A stretch of DNA of 7,466 nucleotides from Phycisphaerae bacterium (GCA_022842805.1 JALHOX010000232.1:1-7466); one strand, 5' to 3'; shown: positions 1 through 5,723, counted from the stretch's first letter. Made by a program: numbers and translations. The notes: generated from the sequence alone by a model not told the origin.

Positions 1-459
1 GCCATCTGCGAACTGCGCGGCACCTACTTCTACGCCGACTACTGCTCGAACCGCATCAAGAGCTTCACCTACAACCGCGACACCGGCGTGCTGAGCAACT
101 TCGTCGACCGCACCGCCGAGCTCGCGCCGGGCGGCGGCCTCTCGATCGTCAGCATCACCTCGTTCGGCGAAGACAACGCCGGCGAGCTCTACATCGTCGA
201 CCAGGGCGGCGAGGTCTTTAAGATCGTCACCGCCGTGCCGGGTTCGGAATGCCCCGATCCGATCCTGCTCGGCGACATGAACTGCGACGGCGTCGTGAGC
301 GTCGGCGATATCGCCGGCTTCGTGCTGGCCCTGACCGATCCGGCCGGCTACGCGACGACCTACCCGACCTGCGACATCAACGCGGCGGACGTCAACCAGG
401 ACAGCGTGATCAGCGTCGGCGACATCGCCGGCTTTGTGGCGCTCCTGACCGGTCTGTAA
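1..459 (+). CDS. PQQ-dependent sugar dehydrogenase (GSDH/HHIP-like), C-terminal part with dockerin-like module; 5' end outside window
   Basis: The reading frame is open from base 1 to the TAA at 457-459 and gives 152 residues, so the gene starts upstream of the window. Residues 1-90 are the last blades of a six-bladed beta-propeller of the glucose/sorbosone dehydrogenase family, including YNRDTG, SFGEDNAGELYIVDQGGE and a closing KIV strand. Residues 91-152 are a 62-residue calcium-loop module (GDMNCDG, VNQD and two DIAG-F motifs) that ends the protein. The fragment aligns without a gap to residues 335-486 of the next gene (about 58 of 90 propeller positions identical by eye), so the two are tandem paralogues. 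By family, such enzymes oxidise sugars or related alcohols outside the cytoplasm with PQQ. The substrate is unknown and the catalytic residues lie outside this fragment. An internal GTG at 88 is not the start, because homology continues upstream of it. Confidence 0.88.
   Translation, partial: AICELRGTYFYADYCSNRIKSFTYNRDTGVLSNFVDRTAELAPGGGLSIVSITSFGEDNAGELYIVDQGGEVFKIVTAVPGSECPDPILLGDMNCDGVVSVGDIAGFVLALTDPAGYATTYPTCDINAADVNQDSVISVGDIAGFVALLTGL
271..456 (+). other. 62-residue dockerin-like C-terminal module, copy 1
   Basis: Two EF-hand-like calcium loops can be read at module positions 2-13 (D2, N4, D6, S10, D13) and 40-51 (D40, N42, D44, S48, D51), each followed by DI-x-x-FV. Cysteines stand at positions 5 and 34. 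The spacing is that of type I dockerin repeats. The binding partner is unknown. Confidence 0.75.
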
Positions 460-476
460 TCGGTATCGAGCCTTCG

Positions 477-534
477 ATCATCGGCCGATTCGATCCGCTC
501 CCCTCAGGAAGCGACTTTCGAATCGACCGATGAT
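477..534 (+). other. long imperfect hairpin just after the stop codon
   Basis: Bases 477-493 pair with 518-534 at 16 of 17 positions (only 485/526 mismatched). After a small internal loop, 496-499 pairs with 510-513 and 501-502 with 507-508 around a CTCA loop. There is no T-run after it. It sits 17 bases past the dehydrogenase stop codon, so it probably folds in the mRNA 3' end as a stabiliser or pre-terminator structure. Confidence 0.6.
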
Positions 535-536
535 GA

Positions 537-556
537 CCGCTTCCTCAGGGAAGCGG
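537..556 (+). other. perfect 8-bp hairpin with TCAG loop
   Basis: Bases 537-544 (CCGCTTCC) pair perfectly with 549-556 around TCAG. A mutually exclusive 6-bp stem is also possible between 545-550 (TCAGGG) and 557-562 (CCCTGA). The core resembles the inner part of the preceding hairpin: CCTCAGGAAGCG at 502-513 against CCTCAGGGAAGCG at 543-555. Confidence 0.55.
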
Positions 557-572
557 CCCTGACGAAACGCTG

Positions 573-615
573 CCCCTCGATCACCGTCGCTCGCGGCGAG
601 GATCGAGGGGCTTTT
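573..615 (+). terminator. Rho-independent terminator
   Basis: Bases 573-582 (CCCCTCGATC) pair perfectly with 601-610. The loop contains a further 5-bp stem (585-589 with 594-598, one G-T pair). CTTTT follows directly at 611-615. This should end the upstream dehydrogenase transcript and separate it from the paralogue starting at 681. Confidence 0.8.
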
Positions 616-680
616 CATTACCATGAACAGCGCTGAACGACGCGGCACTGCCGCCTCGCGGGGGCGACGACCGGACTTTC

Positions 681-2141
681 ATGAGGATGATGATGAGCCG
701 AGGGATGTCGATTTCGTTGCTCTACTGCTGCCTTGCGTCGTCGGGGCTTGCCGCTGCTGGCGGGACGATTCCCGACCTGGGGACGGTGCTCGTCGTCGAC
801 GGGCTGACACGTCCGCTCTGGGTCGGGCAAGCCCCGGGCGACAATGACCGCCTCTTCATCATCGAACAATTCGACAATCAGCAGGGCCGCATTCGCATCT
901 TCAAGCAATCGACCAGCACCCTGCTGACGACGCCGTTCCTCACGGTGGCTGTCTCCGACGGCAACGAGCAAGGCATGCTGGGGCTGGCATTCCACCCGCA
1001 ATACGCGACGAACGGCAAGTTCTATGTGCACTACGTCGCGCCCGGCGGCGCGACGATTGTGGCGCAGTACACCGTCTCATCGAACGCCGACCTGGCCGAC
1101 GCCGCTAGCGCCAACGTGATCTTTACCGTCGCACAGCCCTTCGCCAATCACAACGGCGGCTGGATGGCCTTCGGTGCGGACGGCTATCTCTATCTGGCGC
1201 TCGGCGACGGCGGCTCGGGCAACGATCCGGGCAATCGCGCGCAGAACATCAGCAGCTCGCTACTGGGAAAAATCCTGCGACTGGACATCAACGCCGACGA
1301 CTTTCCGAGCGACCCCAATCGCGACTATCGCATTCCCGCCGACAACCCCTTCGCCGGCGCGACGGCCGGACTCGACGAAATCTGGCACTACGGACTGCGC
1401 AATCCCTATCGCTGCTCCTTCGATCGGCTGACGGGCGATCTGTACATCGGCGACGTCGGGCAAAATGATTGGGAGGAAGTCAGCTTCTGGAAATCGGCGA
1501 CAGCGGCGGGACGAAACTACGGCTGGCGCTGCATGGAGGGCGACCACTGCACCGGCCTGAGCGGCTGCGCCTGCGAGATCGGCTGCGCGGGCGGGCCGCT
1601 CACGTGCCCGATCTATGACTACAGCCACCTCGTCGACGGCTTCTCCTGCTCCATCACCGGCGGCTATGTCTATCGCGGCAGCGCCATCTGCGCCCTGCGC
1701 GGCCACTACTTCTTTACCGACTACTGCTCAAGCCGCATTAAGACCTTCACCTACAACCGCGACACCGGCGCGCGCGGCTCCATCATCGACCGCACCAACG
1801 ATCTGGCCCCCGGCGGATCGCTGGAGATTACCGGGATTACCTCGTTCGGCGAGGACAACGACGGCGAGCTCTATCTTGTCGATCAGGGCGGCGAAATCTA
1901 CAAGATCATCACCAGTGCATCCGGCGCCGCCTGCACTTCGCAAATCCTCTTCGGCGACATGAACTGCGACGCCGCCATCGACGTGCGCGACATCGGCGGC
2001 TTCGTGCTCGCCGCGACCGACCTGACAGAGTACGCCGCGAGATTCCCATCATGCGACCCGGTCGCCGGCGACTTCTCGCAGGACGGAATCGTCTCGACCA
2101 TCGACATCGCACCGTTCGTGGCGGTGCTGCTGGGCTTGTAG
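681..2141 (+). CDS. secreted PQQ-dependent sugar dehydrogenase (GSDH/HHIP-like) with C-terminal dockerin-like module
   Basis: 486 residues. A signal peptide occupies about residues 9-28 (a hydrophobic stretch ending LAAAGG). Residues 30-420 are a PQQ sugar dehydrogenase beta-propeller: QGMLGLAFHP (98-107), NHNGG with the likely catalytic base H157, FGADGYLYLALGDGG (164-178), LLGKILRLD, and EIWHYGLRNP with R240-N241 matching the PQQ-contacting Arg-Asn of soluble glucose dehydrogenase. Residues 284-323 are cysteine-rich (C284, C290, C296, C298, C302, C309, C323), which fits an exported, disulphide-bonded protein. Residues 425-486 are the dockerin-like module. The expected role is PQQ-linked oxidation of a sugar or similar polyol outside the cytoplasm; the substrate cannot be told. 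ATG at 681 is the longest start. ATG at 693 is equally possible and has GAGG (683-686) six bases upstream. The gene has its own transcription unit, because a terminator precedes it. Confidence 0.9.
   Translation: MRMMMSRGMSISLLYCCLASSGLAAAGGTIPDLGTVLVVDGLTRPLWVGQAPGDNDRLFIIEQFDNQQGRIRIFKQSTSTLLTTPFLTVAVSDGNEQGMLGLAFHPQYATNGKFYVHYVAPGGATIVAQYTVSSNADLADAASANVIFTVAQPFANHNGGWMAFGADGYLYLALGDGGSGNDPGNRAQNISSSLLGKILRLDINADDFPSDPNRDYRIPADNPFAGATAGLDEIWHYGLRNPYRCSFDRLTGDLYIGDVGQNDWEEVSFWKSATAAGRNYGWRCMEGDHCTGLSGCACEIGCAGGPLTCPIYDYSHLVDGFSCSITGGYVYRGSAICALRGHYFFTDYCSSRIKTFTYNRDTGARGSIIDRTNDLAPGGSLEITGITSFGEDNDGELYLVDQGGEIYKIITSASGAACTSQILFGDMNCDAAIDVRDIGGFVLAATDLTEYAARFPSCDPVAGDFSQDGIVSTIDIAPFVAVLLGL
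1953..2138 (+). other. 62-residue dockerin-like C-terminal module, copy 2 (divergent)
   Basis: Same length and cysteine positions (5 and 34) as copy 1, but more diverged. Loop 1 is D-x-N-x-D with AAID in place of the usual GVVS. Loop 2 has Ser instead of Asn at position 42 and lacks the VGD motif (STID). The acidic positions 2, 6, 13, 40, 44 and 51 are all kept, so calcium binding is still plausible. Confidence 0.7.
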
Positions 2142-2162
2142 CGGCCTGCGGCTCGCAGGCCG
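2142..2162 (+). terminator. possible terminator hairpin without T-run
   Basis: Bases 2142-2150 (CGGCCTGCG) pair perfectly with 2154-2162 around a GCT loop, starting right after the TAG at 2139-2141. The downstream sequence ACAAGCTTC has no T-run. It may therefore protect the 3' end or terminate weakly rather than act as a classical intrinsic terminator. Confidence 0.4.
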
Positions 2163-2233
2163 ACAAGCTTCGCACGCAGCCGTCGGCCGCAGCTTCATCC
2201 CACAGATTCTCACAAAGCTTCTCAAAAAGCCTC

Positions 2234-2263
2234 TTGACCCGCACCCCGCCCTACATGTAACGT
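2234..2263 (+). promoter_or_regulatory. candidate sigma70-type promoter of the ArsR gene
   Basis: TTGACC at 2234-2239 is a good -35 match. TAACGT at 2258-2263, after an 18-base spacer, is a partial -10 match. Transcription would begin around 2270, only a few bases before the ATG at 2275, so the message would be nearly leaderless. The -10 lies inside the inverted repeat, as expected for repression. Confidence 0.45.
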
Positions 2264-2274
2264 ATCGGTTACAT
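2255..2274 (+). promoter_or_regulatory. inverted-repeat operator, probably for the ArsR-type repressor
   Basis: ATGTAAC (2255-2261) and GTTACAT (2268-2274) are perfect inverted 7-mers separated by six bases. The right arm directly abuts the ATG at 2275. ArsR-family dimers bind symmetric sites of this size, and the site covers the candidate -10, so negative autoregulation is the natural reading. No second copy was seen elsewhere in the window. Confidence 0.65.
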
Positions 2275-2628
2275 ATGGTTTCCGACGACATGGACGCGCT
2301 CTTTCAGGCTTTAGCGCATGCGGATCGCCGGAGAATTCTGGACCTGGTGAAGAGCATGCCGGGCTGCAGTGTGAACGACGTCACCAAGTACTTTCAGACC
2401 AGCCGCATCGCGGTGCTCAAGCATCTGCAAGTGCTGGAGCGGGCCAGGCTGCTCGTCACGCGCAAGGAAGGTCGCGTGCGCGAGCTGTACTTCAACGCCG
2501 CCCCGATCCAACTGGTCTATGACCGCTGGACGACCGAATTCAGTTCCTTTTGGGCCGGCACCGTGACCGAGCTCAAATATGTGACCGAGGCACTTGAGGC
2601 GAAAAAGAAGCAGAAGGCTGAGCCATGA
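2275..2628 (+). CDS. ArsR-family winged-helix repressor of the SRPBCC-linked type
   Basis: 117 residues, a usual length for the family. Residues 6-85 form a winged helix-turn-helix: ALAHADRRRILDLV is the typical first helix, residues 32-58 (SVNDVTKYF, then SRIAVLKHLQVLERARLL) carry the recognition helix, and VTRKEGRVRELYF is the wing. The tail (WTTEFSSFWAGTVTELKYV) is typical of ArsR proteins encoded next to SRPBCC proteins. The metal-sensing CxC motif of ArsR/SmtB proteins is absent, so the inducer is probably not a metal and remains unknown. The TGA overlaps the next ATG (ATGA), which suggests translational coupling. An inverted repeat abutting the start suggests autorepression. ATG at 2290 would give MDALFQALAH, a common start for this family, so it is a serious alternative; neither start has a clear ribosome-binding site. 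Confidence 0.88.
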   Translation: MVSDDMDALFQALAHADRRRILDLVKSMPGCSVNDVTKYFQTSRIAVLKHLQVLERARLLVTRKEGRVRELYFNAAPIQLVYDRWTTEFSSFWAGTVTELKYVTEALEAKKKQKAEP

Positions 2629-3134
2629 ACGACGTTCCGAGACAGGTGTATCAGGTGATGATCGAAGCGCCGATTCAGGCCGTTTGGGATGCGCTGACGA
2701 AAAAGGACGAAGTGCTTCCCTTCTTCTTCGGGTCGGTGCTGCGAACGCCGGGGCTGAAACCCGGCGCGCCGATCCGCATGCGCACGCCGGACAACAAATA
2801 CACCGGCGTCGTCGGCGAAGTGAAGGAATTCGATCCGCCGCATCGCTTCTCGCACACCTTCCGCTTCACCAACTTCGACGATGCGCCCTGCAAGGTGATC
2901 TACGAACTGAAGGAAACGCCCCGCGGAACGGAGTTCACGCTGATTACGGAGGGTGTGCCGCCCAACACGAAGACCGAAAAGCAGATGGCCCAGGGCGGCC
3001 CTTTCATCACAAAGACCCTCAAAGACCTGGTCGAGCGCGGACGGCCGTCGTTCGGCACGCGGATGATCCTGCTGATCATCCGCCTCACCACGCCGCTGAC
3101 ACCGAAGCGGTGTCTGAGCAAGAACTGGCCGTAA
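2625..3134 (+). CDS. SRPBCC (AHSA1-like) domain protein
   Basis: 169 residues of one SRPBCC/START-type domain. The N-terminal strand and helix read VYQVMIEAPIQAVWDALT, followed by DEVLPFFFGS, GAPIRMRTPDN, a VVGEVKEFDPPHRFSHTF strand and a YELKETPRGTEFTLI strand; a long C-terminal helix contains KTLKDLVERG. The end, with PKRCLSKNWP, is a tail seen in part of this family, so the protein looks complete. Such domains form a hydrophobic cavity; the relation to eukaryotic Hsp90 activator Aha1 is by fold only, and no enzyme activity can be assigned. The ATG overlaps the ArsR stop, and AGAAGG (2612-2617) lies seven bases upstream. The two genes are therefore very likely co-transcribed and controlled by the ArsR protein. 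No signal peptide is seen, so it is probably cytoplasmic. Confidence 0.87.
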   Translation: MNDVPRQVYQVMIEAPIQAVWDALTKKDEVLPFFFGSVLRTPGLKPGAPIRMRTPDNKYTGVVGEVKEFDPPHRFSHTFRFTNFDDAPCKVIYELKETPRGTEFTLITEGVPPNTKTEKQMAQGGPFITKTLKDLVERGRPSFGTRMILLIIRLTTPLTPKRCLSKNWP

Positions 3135-3208
3135 ATCAGAGATGGCGGATCGCGACTTTCAGAGGGATGCGCGACGACGCGGGAAACGTCCGCACGCAAG
3201 CTACGAAC

Positions 3209-3214
3209 GGAGAG
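3209..3214 (+). promoter_or_regulatory. ribosome-binding site of the second SRPBCC gene
   Basis: GGAGAG at 3209-3214 stands seven bases before the ATG at 3222. It supports that start, and with it the N-terminal hydrophobic segment. Confidence 0.7.
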
Positions 3215-3221
3215 CAAAACC

Positions 3222-3824
3222 ATGTTGGATCGCTGGATGATCGCTCTGTTGCTGGGAGTTGTCGCCCTATTTTGGGGCATCGGCGCAAGCCCGACGCCCG
3301 AGGACGCCAAGTCGCCCGCCGCGCCGGCAGCCGCGCCGGCGCTCTCTCCGGTGGTGGTCGAGGCCGTCGTCCCTGCTCCGCGGGCGGAAGTGTGGACGGC
3401 CTGGACGAGCGACGCAGGCCTGCAGACCTGGATGGCCCCGGGCACGAACATGAAACTCGAGATCGGTGGCCCGTTCGAGATTTTCTTCATGCCCACGGCG
3501 CCGCCCGGATCGCGCGGAGCGGATGGCTGCAAAGTGCTGAGCTATTTGCCGCAGGAGATGTTGTCCTATACCTGGAACGCGCCGCCGTCGCTGCCATTCG
3601 CACGGCAACACTACACCTGGGTGGTGGTCCAGTTCACCGACGCCGACGCAAAGAGCTGCCGCGTCAAGCTCACCCACCTGGGCTTCGCGGAGAAGGCAGC
3701 CGAGTTCGTGGACCACGCCGACGAATTCGCCAAGACCCGCGGCTATTTCGAGCGCGCCTGGACCCAAAAGCTGGCAGACCTCAAGCAGCGCTTCGAGACC
3801 GGCCCGCTCAAATTCGAATCATGA
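3222..3824 (+). CDS. SRPBCC (AHSA1-like) domain protein with N-terminal export or membrane-anchor segment
   Basis: 200 residues. Residues 5-22 are strongly hydrophobic (WMIALLLGVVALFWGIGA) after a short N-terminus containing R4, so this is a signal peptide or uncleaved anchor. Residues 24-43 are a Pro/Ala-rich linker. Residues 44-195 are an SRPBCC domain with the family motifs VWTAWTSDAGLQTW, GGPFEIFFMPTAPPGSRG, CKVLSYLPQEMLSYTWNAPP, YTWVVVQF and VKLTHLGF, and a final helix with YFERAWTQKLADLKQRFE. The domain is intact and of usual length. Most homologues are cytoplasmic, so a leader is unusual and would place this copy outside the membrane. It lies 87 bases after the first SRPBCC gene on the same strand, with no terminator seen between them, and probably shares its transcript. 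Ligand and function are unknown. Confidence 0.85.
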   Translation: MLDRWMIALLLGVVALFWGIGASPTPEDAKSPAAPAAAPALSPVVVEAVVPAPRAEVWTAWTSDAGLQTWMAPGTNMKLEIGGPFEIFFMPTAPPGSRGADGCKVLSYLPQEMLSYTWNAPPSLPFARQHYTWVVVQFTDADAKSCRVKLTHLGFAEKAAEFVDHADEFAKTRGYFERAWTQKLADLKQRFETGPLKFES

Positions 3825-3898
3825 TTTTGCAACGCGCAGATTCGCCGCTTTGCATCGGCGTTCACGGAGTCTGACAGACCGAACTGGAGCATCCGGAA

Positions 3899-4462
3899 AT
3901 GGCGAAAGCACTCGATGACACGGTAGCGTCCATGATCCGCAATCTGGCGGAGAAGACGGGCAAGTCCCTAGAGCAGTGGGTGGCCCTGGCCCGCAAGAAC
4001 GGCGCGACCAAGCACGGCGAGATCGTGAAACACCTCAAGGAAAAGCACGACCTCGGCCATGGCTACGCCAATCTCGTCGCCCATGAAGTTCTGCAATCGT
4101 CGTCGATGCAAGCCGACGACACCGATCTGGTCGCCGCTCAATATGCCGGCGAAAAGGCCGCGCTGCGCCCGCTCTATGACAAGCTCGTGGCTGCGATTCA
4201 AAAGTTCGGCGGCGACGTCGAGCTCTCACCCAAAAAGGCCTACGTGAGTCTGCGGCGATCAAAGCAATTCGGACTGCTCCAGCCCTCGACCAAAACACGG
4301 CTCGACGTCGGGCTCAACCTGAAAGGTGTTGAGCCGGTAGGCCGGCTGGAGGCGTCGGGCAGCTTTAACTCAATGTGTACCCACCGCGTTCGCGTCGAAT
4401 CGGCAGATCAGATCGATAAGACGCTCATCGGCTGGTTGAAGCAGGCCTACGACGCGGCGTGA
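3899..4462 (+). CDS. DUF4287 and DUF5655 domain protein
   Basis: 187 residues with two domains of unknown function. Residues 5-65 match DUF4287: MIRNLAEKTGKSLEQWVALA, the HGEIVKHLKEKHDLGHGYAN motif and VAHEV. Residues 85-185 match DUF5655: ALRPLYDKLVAAI, ELSPKKAYVSLRRSKQFGLL, THRVRVESADQIDKTLIGWLKQAYDAA (in part). The pairing of these domains is a recognised architecture in bacteria, but no biochemical role is established to my knowledge. There is no signal peptide or membrane segment, so it is probably cytoplasmic. GGAG at 3886-3889 lies nine bases before the ATG. The gene follows the SRPBCC gene after 74 bases and may be read from the same promoter, though the gap could also hold its own. 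It ends with three consecutive in-frame stops, TGA TAG TGA (4460-4468). Confidence 0.87.
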   Translation: MAKALDDTVASMIRNLAEKTGKSLEQWVALARKNGATKHGEIVKHLKEKHDLGHGYANLVAHEVLQSSSMQADDTDLVAAQYAGEKAALRPLYDKLVAAIQKFGGDVELSPKKAYVSLRRSKQFGLLQPSTKTRLDVGLNLKGVEPVGRLEASGSFNSMCTHRVRVESADQIDKTLIGWLKQAYDAA

Positions 4463-4552
4463 TAGTGAGCAGAAGCCCTGGCTCTCAGGACCTGATGCCA
4501 CGCGCGCCGGCCATTGGTAGTCCCGCACGTCGCCAACACCCGTGACGGGGTA
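4463..4552. other. convergent intergenic gap, no clear terminator
   Basis: Ninety bases between two converging genes. I found only very short stems (for example 4-bp ACCC/GGGT around 4539-4552) and no T-run on either strand, so no terminator is called. Confidence 0.4.
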
Positions 4553-5716
4553 TCAGTTCGCCGTGAGCAGCACGACGAACGGCCCAATATCGCCGACGCT
4601 GACAACGCCATCGCAACTGACGTCGGCGTTGGTCAGTTCGCAGGCCGGAAACGCGACTGCGTATCCTTGCGGGTCGGTCAGTGACAGGACGAATCCGCCG
4701 ATGTCGCCGACCGTTACGAATCCGTCGCAGTTCATATCGCCCGATCCGGTCACATCGAACGCGACGGGCAAGCTGGTCGTGTTGGCGCAGGGCGTCGTGA
4801 CGATGCAACTGAAATCGGCCTCGTCGATCGCCTCCACAGCAATGATCGATAGCAGACTGGTGGTCACGCCCGCGTAATGTCCGTCATTCGCGAGGGGCAT
4901 GCCATCGCGAAGCCACTGAAACGTCAGCGCCGGGCTTCCGACGACCGGCATCGACAGCAGCACATTGCGTCCGATGCAGCCCTGCGGCGAACGCGGGACG
5001 GCCAGAATCACCGGACCTCCGCGAAGCGTCATGCGAAGATTGGCGTTGCACCAATCAAAAAACGGCGAGCCGTTGTTGTCGCCGCGAATCCAGATTGCAT
5101 CGCCGGGGTTCAGGGTCAGGGGCGAAAGCGTCGGCGTAATCGTCTGGTGTCCGTTCGCGGTAAATGGAATGAGCGTCGGCGCGATGATCGGCTGCGTGAC
5201 ACCCGCGATCCGCGCGTCGACCGAGAGCAGCACCCCATTGCTCCCACTATTGATCACCTCGGCGTCGAGATCAATGCGTGTGATCGTGATCGCGGTTTGC
5301 GGAGAAAAGACGGCGAAAACGTCGGCGTCGGCGGTGTTCCCGGGGTGGAAAAAGAGGCCGGTCATCGATGCCGGGCGCGAAGGGCTGAACGTCAGTTGAT
5401 TCAAACCCGCGACATTCGACACCACCGGCCCGACGACGGGAATCGTGAACGCCGCCGGCGGATCGCCCCAATCGCCGATCGCACCACTGGGGCCGTTGCG
5501 AATGACCCCGGTGAGAAGCGGCCCATTCTCGCTGCCCTGGCGAAAGGTCCAGGCGCAGCCCGCTCGCTGCGCTTCGCCGCCGACGACCGGATTCGTGATG
5601 GCGCTAAAGCCGACCTGCATGTTGGTGTTGGTCAACGTGGTGCATTGGGCGAGCGCCCGCTGCGTAAGGGGCGCCGCCGTCGCCAGAGCGACGCAAAAGC
5701 CGATTCGACCGAGCAT
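4553..5716 (-). CDS. secreted protein with Ig-like domain and C-terminal dockerin-like module
   Basis: 387 residues. The signal peptide is residues 1-24 (MLGRIGFC, then a hydrophobic core, ending ALAQ before C25), with probable cleavage after RALA or ALAQ. Residues 25-232 are a Thr/Asn/Pro-rich, probably beta-sandwich region that I do not recognise, with C25, C54 and C223. Residues 235-322 look like an Ig-like domain: C247, FQWLRDGMPL with W268, and the DEADFSCIV strand with C304. Residues 326-387 are the 62-residue dockerin-like module. The start at 5716 is supported by GGGAGAG seven bases upstream and by the signal peptide. The frame stays open to 5992 upstream, but that extension is Arg-rich and lacks these signals. 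The protein is probably a surface or extracellular binding protein; no catalytic domain is seen. It converges on the DUF4287-DUF5655 gene 90 bases away. Confidence 0.85.
   Translation of the reverse strand: MLGRIGFCVALATAAPLTQRALAQCTTLTNTNMQVGFSAITNPVVGGEAQRAGCAWTFRQGSENGPLLTGVIRNGPSGAIGDWGDPPAAFTIPVVGPVVSNVAGLNQLTFSPSRPASMTGLFFHPGNTADADVFAVFSPQTAITITRIDLDAEVINSGSNGVLLSVDARIAGVTQPIIAPTLIPFTANGHQTITPTLSPLTLNPGDAIWIRGDNNGSPFFDWCNANLRMTLRGGPVILAVPRSPQGCIGRNVLLSMPVVGSPALTFQWLRDGMPLANDGHYAGVTTSLLSIIAVEAIDEADFSCIVTTPCANTTSLPVAFDVTGSGDMNCDGFVTVGDIGGFVLSLTDPQGYAVAFPACELTNADVSCDGVVSVGDIGPFVVLLTAN
4556..4741 (-). other. 62-residue dockerin-like C-terminal module, copy 3
   Basis: Same length as copies 1 and 2, with loops GDMNCDGFVTVGD and ADVSCDGVVSVGD and conserved cysteines at positions 5 and 34. 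An extra cysteine occurs at 43. It matches copy 1 at about 40 of 62 positions, more than copy 1 matches copy 2 (about 35 of 62), although it sits on an unrelated protein. Confidence 0.75.
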
Positions 5717-5723
5717 GAAGCTA

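Noticed and set aside
480..489. 10-base palindrome ATCGGCCGAT as a possible operator
   Set aside because: It lies inside the left arm of the longer hairpin after a stop codon and is explained better by that structure.
1260..1706. 148-codon minus-strand open frame inside the second dehydrogenase
   Set aside because: Ala/Val/Gly-rich antisense shadow of a strongly conserved propeller coding region.
3142..3240. 32-residue open frame in the gap between the SRPBCC genes
   Set aside because: Basic composition, weak start context and overlap with the next gene's start; nothing supports it as a gene.
2594..3874. 426-codon plus-strand open frame overlapping both SRPBCC genes
   Set aside because: Its translation is Arg/Gly/Ala-rich with no family motif, while the two frames it overlaps give clear SRPBCC domains. 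It is a GC-driven shadow.
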